Shown in pieces: positions 1 to 8,460 of a DNA stretch of 43,860 bases. The first letter of the stretch is position 1. The number at the start of each line of letters is the position of its first letter. The DNA is taken from assembly GCA_016280395.1 (NCBI GenBank), contig JAEEGQ010000154.1, positions 1-43,860 on the forward strand. The letters run 5' to 3'. The translations under genes and the position numbers were made by a program. This DNA is from Lachnospiraceae bacterium. GTDB taxonomy: Bacteria; Bacillota; Clostridia; Lachnospirales; Lachnospiraceae. The notes beneath the pieces were generated by a model. That model was not told where the DNA came from and did no database searches. It worked only from the letters and a program-made list of their open reading frames with translations.

Positions 1-23
1 AGGTTCAAATCCTTCCCCCGCAA
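1..23 (+). tRNA. 3' end of a tRNA, probably initiator tRNA-Met
   Basis: The window opens inside a T-arm: the loop TTCAAAT is followed by stem CCTTC, acceptor strand CCCCGCA and discriminator A. The acceptor 3' strand CCCCGCA with discriminator A matches the family pattern of bacterial initiator tRNA (CGCGGGG/CCCCGCA with an unpaired C1-A72). The anticodon lies outside the window, so identity is inferred. CCA is not encoded. Confidence 0.55.
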
Positions 24-31
24 CTTCTTAT

Positions 32-104
<73 letters not shown>

Positions 105-132
105 TTTCTGTTTATCTATCGATAAACAAAAT

Positions 133-205
133 GGGATATTAGCTCAGTCGGTAGAGCACTTGACTTTTAATCAAGTTGTCCCGGGTTCGAATCCCGGATG
201 TCTCA
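133..205 (+). tRNA. tRNA-Lys (UUU)
   Basis: Cloverleaf: acceptor GGGATAT/ATGTCTC (with G-T pairs), D-arm GCTC/GAGC, anticodon stem CTTGA/TCAAG around CTTTTAA with anticodon TTT at 166-168, T-arm CCGGG/CCCGG around TTCGAAT, discriminator A205. CCA is not encoded. It is the last member of the tRNA run. Confidence 0.95.
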
Positions 206-211
206 GTAAAA

Positions 212-236
212 GGCCGGAGTTTACCGGTCTTTTTTT
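212..236 (+). terminator. Rho-independent terminator of the tRNA operon
   Basis: GGCCGG pairs with CCGGTC (one G-T pair) around the loop AGTTTA and runs straight into seven T residues, seven bases after tRNA-Lys. Confidence 0.9.
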
Positions 237-287
237 GTGCTTTTGGTAAGTTAAACCTAATTCACTACCAAAACACAGCTATTCACG

Positions 288-317
288 ACAAATATGTTTA
301 TCCTTAAACATATTTGT
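288..317. promoter_or_regulatory. 13-bp perfect inverted repeat, candidate operator, with GATAAT -10 next to it
   Basis: ACAAATATGTTTA (288-300) and TAAACATATTTGT (305-317) are perfect inverted copies around TCCT. A GATAAT hexamer at 318-323 directly follows and could be the -10 of the ABC transporter gene, with a poor -35 (TGTTTA, 295-300) inside the palindrome. A dyad at this position fits a repressor operator. It lacks a T-tract and is AT-rich, so a terminator is unlikely. The regulator is unknown. Confidence 0.45.
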
Positions 318-374
318 GATAATGTGTCGAATATGCAAAATAGGGTAGTATCGTTACGAAAGGAAGCAAAAGAA

Positions 375-3359
375 ATGCTTGAACTGAAAAACATCGTAAA
401 AACATACGAGACTGCCGGTGAAAACGTAGAGGCGTTAAGAGGCATCGATCTGCAGTTCCGCAAGAACGAGTTCGTGTCGATCCTCGGACAGTCGGGATGC
501 GGCAAAACAACAATGCTGAACATCATAGGCGGCCTTGACAAGTACACCTCGGGCGATCTCGTGATCAACGGAAAATCTACCAAACAGTACAAAGACAGAG
601 ACTGGGATACCTACAGGAACCATTATGTGGGCTTCGTTTTCCAGACATATAACCTGATCCCGCACCAGACGGTGCTTCAGAATGTCGAGATAGCGCTTAC
701 CATAGCGGGTGTCGGTAAAGCGGAGCGCAGGAGACGCGCAAAGGAAGCCCTTGAAAAGGTCGGTCTCGGCAATCAGATCAAAAAACGTCCCAGCCAGATG
801 TCCGGCGGACAGATGCAGCGTGTGGCAATAGCAAGAGCCCTTGTCAACAATCCCGAGATAATCCTTGCGGATGAGCCGACAGGCGCCCTCGATACAGAGA
901 CAAGCCTCCAGGTAATGGACATCTTAAAAGAGATCGCCAAGGAAAAGCTCGTCATCATGGTCACACATAACCCCGAGCTTGCGGAAAAGTACTCGACCCG
1001 TATAGTAAAAATGCTCGACGGCAGGATAACAGGCGACTCCGCGCCTTTAAGCGACGAGGAATATGCCGAACAGTATGCAGAGGGCAAAAAGGCCCTTGAG
1101 GAAGAAAAGAAGAAAAAACGCCCGTCGATGTCGCTCTTTACATCCTTCGGACTTTCCCTTAACAACCTCTTTACAAAGAAGGGGCGCACAATGCTTACCT
1201 CCTTTGCCGGTTCTATCGGCATAATCGGCATTGCGCTGATCTACGCGGTCTCGCAGGGAACAACAAACTATATTAACTCAGTCCAGGAGGAGACTCTTTC
1301 GTCCTACCCGCTTTCGATACAGTCACAGAATGTCGATCTTTCTTCGCTGATCACTACCTTCATGGGTCAGGCACAGTCGGTTGGAGACCATGACGATACA
1401 GCAGTTTACCAGAAAGCAATGATCTACAACATGGTCAATGCGCTGAGCCAGAACGAAGTAAAGACAAACGATCTTGTGGCCTTCAAGAAATACATAGAAG
1501 AGCAGATGAAGATCGAGGGCAGCAAGTTCGCTTCCTCGATAACAGCCGTAAAATATTCATATAACCTGGATCTTACGGTATATACAAAAAATAAAGAGGG
1601 CGATATAATCCTGTCCGATTCGACAAAACTTTTGTCGGAGATAATGAAGAAATACATGGGTTACAGCCCAAGCTCGATATCCGGCGGATTTAGCTCGTCA
1701 GGTTCAGTGTTCATGCAGTCTTCGCAGCTCTGGAGAGAGCTCATTCCCGGTAAGAACGGAAAACTTGTGAGCGATGTGACCGAAAAACAGTACGAGCTTG
1801 TGTACGGAAGCTGGCCCACCGCTTACGACCAGATAGTCATCTTCCTTGACGAAAACAACGAGATTGACGATCTTACGCTGTGTGCGCTGGGTCTTAAGAC
1901 CGAAGAAGAGGTCGGAAAGATCATCGAAGCGGCAATGCACAAAGAGACCGTCGAATACAAGGCGGAGAGCTGGTCCTACGAGGAGATCTGCGGTCTTGAG
2001 TTCAGGGTAGTCCTTCCGTACGATTGCTACAACTATGATGAAGAAACGAAGACCTACAAGGATCTGCGAGATACAGACACAGGCTTGAGCTATCTTTACG
2101 ACAACGCCATGAAGCTTCATATCAGCGGTATTGTGCGTCCCGACAAGGATGCGGTTTCCTCCAACGATAACGGCGGGATCGGGTATACATCAAAGCTTGT
2201 AGAGCACATTTTGAGCGAGGCAGCGCAGTCGGATGTTGTAAAAGCGCAGATCGCTGACGAAGATACCGATGTTCTGACCGGCCTTCCCTTCAAACCGACC
2301 GAAAAGAGTCTCTCCGACTCTGAAAAAGCAAAGCTTTTCAAGGATTATGTGAACGGGCTCGAGGGCCAGCCGAAGATGATGGCGTTCATGAAGATACTTG
2401 CCATACCGGATGAAGCCGAAATGAAGAAATATGTGGATGAAAAGCTTGGCACCACCACACGCGCCCAGATAGAGCAGATGCTCATCGGCGCAATGAAGCA
2501 GCAGATGGGGATGTCAGAGGAAATGGTCACTTCCTACATACAGGAGATGAGCGACGAGGATCTGACCAACTACTACTCGCAGATGCTTGAAACCCAGTAT
2601 AAGCAGCAGCTTTCGGCAAAAGCAATGCAGCAGTTTGCCACAATGACCCCCGACAAGATCCTTGAGGCATTTGACACGGCCATTGCGGGTTATACCGACG
2701 AACAGTGCGCAAAGTATTATGATGAGATAATCACTTTTTCGGATTCGTCCTACAAGAGGAATCTTATCAAATTCGGCAGGATCGACCTCGACAATCCTTC
2801 CGGCATAAATCTGTATTCCGCTTCCTTTGCGGGAAAAGACATGATAGAGGACGGGATCAAAGAATACAATAACGGCGTGGAAGAAAGCAAAAAGATCGAA
2901 TACACCGACTACATCGGCCTTATCCTTTCATCCGTGACAACGATCATCAACGCCATAACATACGTTCTTATCGCGTTCGTATCGGTATCGCTTGTGGTAT
3001 CCTCCATAATGATAGGCGTCATCACGCTTATCTCCGTTCAGGAAAGAACGAAGGAGATCGGTATCCTACGCGCTATCGGTGCATCGAAGCGTAATGTTTC
3101 GAGCATGTTCAATGCCGAGACCGTGATAATCGGCTTCACATCGGGCTTTCTTGGAGTTGCGATAACAATGCTGCTCTGTATCCCGATCAACCTTATACTG
3201 CACGCGGTAACGGGCATAAGTACGCTAAGTGCCGTTCTGCCGATACCGACAGCCATCATCCTTATCCTTATCAGCATGTTCCTTACGCTGATAGCCGGCG
3301 TGATCCCGTCAAGGAGCGCCGCAAAGAAGGATCCTGTGGTTGCGCTGAGGACCGAATGA
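375..3359 (+). CDS. ABC exporter, ATPase fused to FtsX-type permease (MacB-like superfamily)
   Basis: This 994-residue protein carries an ABC ATPase at residues 1-225: Walker A GQSGCGKT (38-45), Q-loop at Q90, signature SGGQMQR (143-149), Walker B IILADEP (162-168), switch His198. A charged linker leads to one helix (about 275-295), a very large extracytoplasmic domain (about 300-840) and an FtsX core with three more helices, including [16 protein letters not shown] and [11 protein letters not shown]. This layout is known for type VII ABC systems that act on envelope substrates by mechanotransmission rather than classic transport. The start at 375 was chosen because AGGAAG (361-366) lies 8 bases upstream; an open frame runs 27 codons further but begins inside the palindrome at 288-317. 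The substrate is unknown. ATPase and permease in one chain and the roughly 540-residue outer domain set it apart from the split system at 24684-27840. Confidence 0.9.
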   Translation: MLELKNIVKTYETAGENVEALRGIDLQFRKNEFVSILGQSGCGKTTMLNIIGGLDKYTSGDLVINGKSTKQYKDRDWDTYRNHYVGFVFQTYNLIPHQTVLQNVEIALTIAGVGKAERRRRAKEALEKVGLGNQIKKRPSQMSGGQMQRVAIARALVNNPEIILADEPTGALDTETSLQVMDILKEIAKEKLVIMVTHNPELAEKYSTRIVKMLDGRITGDSAPLSDEEYAEQYAEGKKALEEEKKKKRPSMSLFTSFGLSLNNLFTKKGRTMLTSFAGSIGIIGIALIYAVSQGTTNYINSVQEETLSSYPLSIQSQNVDLSSLITTFMGQAQSVGDHDDTAVYQKAMIYNMVNALSQNEVKTNDLVAFKKYIEEQMKIEGSKFASSITAVKYSYNLDLTVYTKNKEGDIILSDSTKLLSEIMKKYMGYSPSSISGGFSSSGSVFMQSSQLWRELIPGKNGKLVSDVTEKQYELVYGSWPTAYDQIVIFLDENNEIDDLTLCALGLKTEEEVGKIIEAAMHKETVEYKAESWSYEEICGLEFRVVLPYDCYNYDEETKTYKDLRDTDTGLSYLYDNAMKLHISGIVRPDKDAVSSNDNGGIGYTSKLVEHILSEAAQSDVVKAQIADEDTDVLTGLPFKPTEKSLSDSEKAKLFKDYVNGLEGQPKMMAFMKILAIPDEAEMKKYVDEKLGTTTRAQIEQMLIGAMKQQMGMSEEMVTSYIQEMSDEDLTNYYSQMLETQYKQQLSAKAMQQFATMTPDKILEAFDTAIAGYTDEQCAKYYDEIITFSDSSYKRNLIKFGRIDLDNPSGINLYSASFAGKDMIEDGIKEYNNGVEESKKIEYTDYIGLILSSVTTIINAITYVLIAFVSVSLVVSSIMIGVITLISVQERTKEIGILRAIGASKRNVSSMFNAETVIIGFTSGFLGVAITMLLCIPINLILHAVTGISTLSAVLPIPTAIILILISMFLTLIAGVIPSRSAAKKDPVVALRTE

Positions 3360-3414
3360 CAGACCGGTAGCAGAAAAATCCTAAAAAATTAAAGAAATTC
3401 CTAAATTGATGTCA

Positions 3415-3443
3415 TTGACGAGACAGTTCAAATTGATTATTAT
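3415..3443 (+). promoter_or_regulatory. Sigma-A promoter for the flavin reductase gene
   Basis: TTGACG (3415-3420), a 17-bp spacer and TATTAT (3438-3443) form a near-consensus promoter. The predicted start of transcription, about 3450, falls inside the hairpin 3444-3472, so promoter and upstream terminator overlap. Confidence 0.75.
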
Positions 3444-3476
3444 AGTATGCAGGGTGGTGTGCCCTGCATACTTTTT
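3444..3476 (+). terminator. Perfect 11-bp hairpin with T-run; terminator of the ABC gene and possible operator
   Basis: AGTATGCAGGG (3444-3454) pairs perfectly with CCCTGCATACT (3462-3472) around TGGTGTG, followed by T residues to 3476. It can terminate the upstream transcript. Because it begins right after the -10 box of the next promoter, the same dyad could also bind a protein. Confidence 0.75.
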
Positions 3477-3577
3477 GCCTTCGGAGGCGGTGTTTGCCGC
3501 TCAAAACAAGGCAAAGAGGCCGGAACCGGCCAGCCCGGGACAAGTGCGGAAAACAGTTTTAACGGGAGGAAAACCCT

Positions 3578-4138
3578 ATGAAAAGAAAAGATTTCGGAGT
3601 AAAGCCCTTTACGATCCCGCAGCCTGTGTGGATCCTTGCTACATATGATGAAGACGGAACACCCGATGCGATGAATGCCGCATGGGGTGGAATAAGTGAG
3701 CAGAACGAGATATCGGTATGCCTTACGCCGTCCCATAAAACAGTGACGAATTTCCTAAGGAGCGGTGCATTTACCATCAGCATGGCCGACGCGGATCATA
3801 TAAAGGCCTGCGATTATTTCGGTATCGTTTCGGGAAATGTCGAAAAGAACAAGCTTGAAAAGTCCGGGCTCACGGTATCTTCAAGCGACAGGGTCTCGGC
3901 CCCCGTTATAAACGAGCTGCCGGTGTGCGTTGAGTGCAAGGTTATCGAATATAACAAGGAAAACTGCATCCTGCGCGGAGAGATCGTTAATGTGAGCGTC
4001 AGCGAGGAGGCGCTTACCGACGGAAAGCTTGATATCAAAAAGGCCCGTCCCGTGTGCTTTGATCCGTTCAATAACTGCTATCATGTTATTGGCGAAAAGG
4101 TTGCGGATGCCTGGAATATCGGTAAGGAATTGATCTAG
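3578..4138 (+). CDS. Flavin reductase-like FMN-binding protein
   Basis: The 186-residue soluble protein matches the flavin reductase-like split-barrel family. It starts with KPFTIPQPVWILATYDEDG and continues with DAMNAAWGGISEQNEIS and LTPSHKTVTNFLRSG, the segment that usually contacts FMN. Members bind FMN and act as small NAD(P)H:flavin oxidoreductases or partners of monooxygenases; the exact reaction here cannot be read from the sequence. Start: ATG preceded by CGGGAGGA about 8 bases upstream. Its own promoter lies at 3415-3443. The deacetylase gene starts 18 bases after its stop, so the two are probably co-transcribed, though no functional link is obvious. Confidence 0.85.
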   Translation: MKRKDFGVKPFTIPQPVWILATYDEDGTPDAMNAAWGGISEQNEISVCLTPSHKTVTNFLRSGAFTISMADADHIKACDYFGIVSGNVEKNKLEKSGLTVSSSDRVSAPVINELPVCVECKVIEYNKENCILRGEIVNVSVSEEALTDGKLDIKKARPVCFDPFNNCYHVIGEKVADAWNIGKELI

Positions 4139-4156
4139 GGGAGGAATAATAAAGAA

Positions 4157-5476
4157 ATGTCGAAACAGTCAAGCAAAATGGGGCTTTGGATCCTTGTGGA
4201 TGCGCTTTTGCTGCTTGCAATAGTGGTGATAATCGTATTCATCGTGGGACAGACAAAGCTCAACAATAAAAACAACGATAATCCGCTTAAAAATCCGACG
4301 GATACGGTCTCACCTTCTGTGACAACGCCGTCACCCACGGAAAAGCTGCCGACGCCTACGGCAACGACAGCACCCGATCCTTCGCCGACACAAGCGCCTA
4401 CAGAAGAGCCTACACCGACACCTACGGATGCGCCCACACCTACTCCCACGGAAACGCCGGTCATCAAGGAAAACGCCACCTGCTACGTAAAGACCGCGAA
4501 CATCAGGAAAGGTCCGGGCACGAACAATGATGTGGTCCAGGTTAAGGATGCAAGCGGCAAGATGGTGGATGCACAGCTCACTCTTAATCAGAGAGTAGAG
4601 ATAATCAAGCTTGAATCCGAGTGGTATCACCTGTATGCGATCGTTAACGGACAGAAGGTAGAAGGATATGTTAAGGGCACCTTCATCACACCCGACCAGA
4701 ATTCGGGCATTCCTTCGGTAAAGACCGAGACAGAGCTTCCGGTTGTCAACACAGGCGCGTATGCCGGTTATGATACGATATGGAGAGAATGGTGGTACGG
4801 ATCGAATACCACACACACTATCCCGAAGCCTGCCTACAAGAACGACATGACAGCACAGTTCCCGAAATACGGCGCATATTATGCCGACCTGACCGCTACC
4901 AATGATGATAAGGTAATGTATCTTACTTTTGACTGCGGTTACGAAAACGGCTATACGTCAATGATCCTCGACACCCTTAAGAAATACAATATCAAAGCAT
5001 GCTTCTTTGTAACAAAGAGCTACCTTGAGCAGGCACCGCAGATCGCAAAGCGCATGAAGGAAGAAGGGCATCTTGTCGGGAACCATACGGTGACCCATCC
5101 TCAGCTTCCGAAGCTCTCCGTACAAAAGATCGCGGACGAGCTTAACGGCGTAAAGTACTATTTCCAGCAGGTTACCGGCTACGATCTTGACCCGTACATG
5201 AGGCCGCCGCAGGGTGATTTCAGCGAAACCTCATTAAAGGTCCAGCAGGATCTCGGATATAAGACGATCTTCTGGAGCTTAGCCATCTACAAGGATTATG
5301 TAATGGATTATCAGGATAAGGTCGAGACCTATTCAACCTTTGTAAGACAGCATCACAGCGGCTGCATAGCGCTTATCCACGCTGTTTCGAAGACTAATGC
5401 GGAAAACCTCGAAAAGGTCATCCTCTTCTTAAAAGAGCAGGGCTACCGCTTCGGTACGCTTGAAGAATTAAAGTAA
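4157..5476 (+). CDS. Membrane-anchored PdaA-like polysaccharide deacetylase with SH3 domain
   Basis: Layout of the 439 residues: an N-terminal anchor helix (9-31), a Thr/Pro-rich wall-spanning linker (about 45-103), a bacterial SH3 domain (about 106-178) and a NodB-type deacetylase domain (about 250-437). Catalytic signs are TFDCGYENG (Asp259), HTVTHP with the metal-ligand pair His310 and His314, RPPQGDFSE, and the late ALIHAVSKTNAENL. These motif forms, especially GYENGYT and HAVSKTNAE, resemble Bacillus PdaA, which de-N-acetylates muramic acid in spore cortex peptidoglycan. The usual second Asp of TFDDG is Cys260, a position where PdaA also deviates. Likely role: peptidoglycan deacetylation outside the membrane. 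Whether it serves cortex or vegetative wall is not decided by the sequence. GGAGG lies 12 bases before the ATG. Confidence 0.88.
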   Translation: MSKQSSKMGLWILVDALLLLAIVVIIVFIVGQTKLNNKNNDNPLKNPTDTVSPSVTTPSPTEKLPTPTATTAPDPSPTQAPTEEPTPTPTDAPTPTPTETPVIKENATCYVKTANIRKGPGTNNDVVQVKDASGKMVDAQLTLNQRVEIIKLESEWYHLYAIVNGQKVEGYVKGTFITPDQNSGIPSVKTETELPVVNTGAYAGYDTIWREWWYGSNTTHTIPKPAYKNDMTAQFPKYGAYYADLTATNDDKVMYLTFDCGYENGYTSMILDTLKKYNIKACFFVTKSYLEQAPQIAKRMKEEGHLVGNHTVTHPQLPKLSVQKIADELNGVKYYFQQVTGYDLDPYMRPPQGDFSETSLKVQQDLGYKTIFWSLAIYKDYVMDYQDKVETYSTFVRQHHSGCIALIHAVSKTNAENLEKVILFLKEQGYRFGTLEELK

Positions 5477-5520
5477 ACACAGGCTTTGCCTGGCCGGAGA
5501 GTCCGGCGGAAAGGGAAAAC

Positions 5521-7503
5521 ATGAACAATATCGATCAAATGTCAGCAAATGCCATTCGCGTTCTTTCCGCGGATGCGATCCAGAAAGCAAAATCCGGACA
5601 TCCCGGCCTTCCGCTCGGCGCAGCAGATGCCGCGTACGCGCTCTGGGCAAAGGAATTAAAGCATAATCCTGCGGATCCCGACTGGTTCAACAGGGACCGC
5701 TTCATCCTTTCGGGCGGACATGGTTCAATGCTTCTTTATTCGCTGCTCCATCTTTTCGGATACGGTCTGAAGATCGAAGACCTTATGCAGTTCAGACAGC
5801 TTGATTCCTTAACACCCGGCCACCCTGAGTACAGGCACACAAAGGGCGTTGAGGCAACAACAGGCCCTCTTGGCGCAGGCATGGGCATGGCAGTGGGAAT
5901 GGCCATGGCAGAAGAGCATCTTGCCGCCAAATTCAACAGAGAAGGGTATCCGGTCGTTGACCATTACACCTTCGCGCTCGGCGGTGACGGCTGCATGATG
6001 GAAGGCATCTCGCACGAAGCGTTCTCGCTTGCGGGCACGCTCGGGCTTTCAAAGCTCATCATCCTCTACGACAGCAACAAGATCACCATCGAAGGCAGCA
6101 CGGATATAGCATTTACCGAAGATGTAAAGATGCGCTTTGACGCATACGGCTTCCAGACAATAGTTGTGGAGAACGGAAACGACATAGAGGCTGTGGCAGC
6201 GGCTATCCGCGAAGCAAAGGCCGACAAGACCCGTCCTTCCATGATCATGTTAAAGACTCAGATAGGCTACGGCTGCCCCGCAAAGCAGGGTAAGCCCAGC
6301 GCCCATGGCGAACCTCTCGGCGACGAGAACATCCTTGAGATGAAGGAAAACCTCGGATGGCCTTCAAAAGAGCCTTTCTTTGTACCCGAAGAGGTTTATG
6401 AGAATTACAAAGCGATCGCTGCAGAGAAGGCAAAGGCACAAGATGAGTGGAACAAGATGTTTGCCGAATGGTGTATCAAATTCCCCGAGCTCAAGAAGGA
6501 ATTCGAAGCAGAATTCAACATGGACATCGCAAAGCCTCTTATCGACGACGAGGAATTCTGGGCATACGAAGATGCTCCGCAGGCTACAAGAAACCTTTCG
6601 GGAATCGTTATAAATAAGCTCAAGAACAAGGTTCCCGCGCTCTTTGGCGGCGCAGCGGACCTCCATCCTTCAACAAAGACCTACATGAAGGAAATGGGCG
6701 ATTTCTCGAAGGAAGACAGGCTCGGACGCAACATCCATTACGGTGTGCGTGAGATCGCAATGACCGCCATAGCAAACGGCATTACACTCCACGGGTTAAG
6801 AGGCTTCTGCTCTACATTCTTCGTATTCAGCGATTATGTAAAGCCCATGGCACGTCTCTCGTCCATCATGAAGATCCCGACAACCTATGTACTCTCCCAC
6901 GATTCCATCGGTGTCGGAGAGGACGGTCCCACACATGAGCCCATCGAGCAGCTTGCAATGCTCCGCGCTATGCCCAATTTCAACGTATGGCGCCCCGCAG
7001 ACGCAACAGAGACAACAGCTGCATGGTATGCTGCCGTAACATCCAAGGAAACGCCTACGGCAATCGTGCTTACACGCCAGAATCTGCCTCAGCTTGCGGG
7101 TTCTTCGAAGGAAGCCCTTAAAGGCGGATATATCGTAGCAGATTCAAAGAAAGAGACACCGGATGCGATAATAATCGCCACGGGCTCGGAAGTTAATCTT
7201 GCGGTGGGAGCAAAGGAAAGCTTAGACGCAGAAGGCATCGACGTGCGCGTCGTAAGCATGCCGTGCATGGAAGTATTTGAGCAGCAGAGCGAAGAATATA
7301 AAGAGAGCGTTCTTCCGAAGGCAGTCAGAAAGAGAGTTGGCGTAGAAGCGCTCATAGGCTTTGGCTGGGAGCGTTACACAGGTCTTGACGGCAAAGTTAT
7401 CTGCATGAACGGGTTCGGTGCTTCCGCGCCTTACGCAAAGCTCTTCCCGAAGTACGGTTTCACCGTCGAAAATGTTGCAGCAAAGGTTAAAGAGCTGTTC
7501 TGA
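5521..7503 (+). CDS. tkt: Transketolase
   Basis: At 660 residues it has normal full length. The thiamine diphosphate domain starts near residue 5 with SGHPGLPLG (His27), contains GGHGSML and the TPP/Mg motif GDGCMMEG followed by DSNKITIEG. The pyrimidine-binding domain has GVREIAMTAIANG with the catalytic Glu, and GEDGPTHEPIEQLAMLRA. The C-terminal domain starts near TAIVLTRQNLPQL. It moves two-carbon ketol units between pentose phosphates and glycolytic sugars in the cytosol. The AraD product, xylulose 5-phosphate, is one of its donors. A purine-rich GGAAAGGG precedes the ATG. Two small hairpins lie in the 44-base gap after the deacetylase gene. Confidence 0.97.
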   Translation: MNNIDQMSANAIRVLSADAIQKAKSGHPGLPLGAADAAYALWAKELKHNPADPDWFNRDRFILSGGHGSMLLYSLLHLFGYGLKIEDLMQFRQLDSLTPGHPEYRHTKGVEATTGPLGAGMGMAVGMAMAEEHLAAKFNREGYPVVDHYTFALGGDGCMMEGISHEAFSLAGTLGLSKLIILYDSNKITIEGSTDIAFTEDVKMRFDAYGFQTIVVENGNDIEAVAAAIREAKADKTRPSMIMLKTQIGYGCPAKQGKPSAHGEPLGDENILEMKENLGWPSKEPFFVPEEVYENYKAIAAEKAKAQDEWNKMFAEWCIKFPELKKEFEAEFNMDIAKPLIDDEEFWAYEDAPQATRNLSGIVINKLKNKVPALFGGAADLHPSTKTYMKEMGDFSKEDRLGRNIHYGVREIAMTAIANGITLHGLRGFCSTFFVFSDYVKPMARLSSIMKIPTTYVLSHDSIGVGEDGPTHEPIEQLAMLRAMPNFNVWRPADATETTAAWYAAVTSKETPTAIVLTRQNLPQLAGSSKEALKGGYIVADSKKETPDAIIIATGSEVNLAVGAKESLDAEGIDVRVVSMPCMEVFEQQSEEYKESVLPKAVRKRVGVEALIGFGWERYTGLDGKVICMNGFGASAPYAKLFPKYGFTVENVAAKVKELF

Positions 7504-7567
7504 TAAAAGATCAGGATGGTCAAAAGAGGGCATCAGGAACAGGACTTCTGACAATATGAATAAACAA

Positions 7568-7610
7568 AGATCCCGGGATCATATCTGAACCCGGGATCTG
7601 ATTTATTATT
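7568..7610. terminator. Bidirectional terminator between transketolase and the minus-strand cluster
   Basis: AGATCCCGGG (7568-7577) and CCCGGGATCT (7590-7599) form a perfect 10-bp stem with a 12-base loop. A T-rich stretch follows on the plus strand, and the sequence beyond the stem on the minus strand is also T-rich, which suits two converging genes. Confidence 0.8.
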
Positions 7611-7617
7611 TGGGTTT

Positions 7618-8322
7618 TTACCGCCTCGAAGGGATGAAGGCGTCAGGTTCGCGCGCGGTCTGCGCGTAGATAAAGAGGAACAGGACCATTAACGCTTCAC
7701 CTATCATCGAGAAGAAAACCATGAGATCGGCATTTCCGGATGCGGGTGCAAGGATCGTAAGCCCAAGCATAAAGACACCGGAAAGAAAAACAGCGAAATT
7801 GCGTTTTTTTGAAATGATATAAACACCGAAGATAAGGAGCGGAAGCACGCAGACAGTGCTGATCCCGCCGGACATGCCCTTTACCCAGCCCGGAGTATCC
7901 GCTGATGAAGCATAGCGAAGAAGGCCTGCAAAAGAAACCGGTGAAAGTATGGTAAACACTGTGTGGACAAGACCGAGCGCCATAAAGAGCACCGCGATCA
8001 GGACCATTGCACGCACAAGCTTTTTTCCTGCGTCGGCGGCAAGAGCGCTGATGATGAACAGCATCGGCATAAGCAGGGCCGAAAGGATAAAACGGGGAAT
8101 GCTCAGGTACCGGAGCGGGTCGCCGGCCCCTATAAAACGCCCGAGAAGGATCACAAGCGCGTCGTAAAACAGTCCGAAGGACAAAAGGGCTGTGCAGACT
8201 CGCATTGCCCCGTAGGTCTTAAAACGGCCGCGGAAGGCGAGGATCGCTATCCCAACCGCAAGCTCGATGAGTGCACATGCACCAACTATTATCTGTGCGT
8301 TTTCGATGATCAGGGAACGCAT
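7618..8322 (-). CDS. Seven-helix membrane protein of unknown function
   Basis: The 234 residues form about seven hydrophobic helices with short loops, e.g. IIVGACALIELAVGIAILAF near the N-terminus and LMVFFSMIGEALMVLFLFIY near the C-terminus. The tail is short and polar (REPDAFIPSRR). I do not recognise a family. It is the last gene of a minus-strand cluster, separated from the preceding gene by 128 bases that hold degenerate 27-bp repeats, and it converges on transketolase. A receptor-like or accessory membrane role is possible but unsupported. Confidence 0.75.
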   Translation of the reverse strand: MRSLIIENAQIIVGACALIELAVGIAILAFRGRFKTYGAMRVCTALLSFGLFYDALVILLGRFIGAGDPLRYLSIPRFILSALLMPMLFIISALAADAGKKLVRAMVLIAVLFMALGLVHTVFTILSPVSFAGLLRYASSADTPGWVKGMSGGISTVCVLPLLIFGVYIISKKRNFAVFLSGVFMLGLTILAPASGNADLMVFFSMIGEALMVLFLFIYAQTAREPDAFIPSRR

Positions 8323-8366
8323 GGTTTAATCTCCGTAAGTTTAGTATTTCCGGCCGGTGGGCCGTT

Positions 8367-8460
8367 TGGTAAGCCAGCCGGCAGTAATTCAGTAAATCAG
8401 TTTGCGACCAGTAATCCTGCAAATCAGTTTGCAATCGGTAATTCTGTGATTCAGTCGGTA
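8367..8460. repeat. Degenerate 27-bp tandem repeat between two minus-strand genes
   Basis: Two adjacent 27-base units (8394-8420 and 8421-8447) agree at 22 positions, sharing AAATCAGTTTGC, GTAAT and CTG. Weaker partial copies flank them (CAGTAATTCAG before, ATTCAGTCGG after). The array fills most of the gap between the stop at 8451 and the ATG at 8322 on the minus strand. Because 27 is a multiple of three, the units could be a remnant of coding sequence, but no convincing gene contains them. Confidence 0.6.

Noticed and set aside
3477-3577. FMN riboswitch before the flavin reductase gene
   Set aside because: The leader is only about 125 bases and none of the conserved RFN-element core sequences is visible; the small GGCCGG/CCGGCC stem is not enough.
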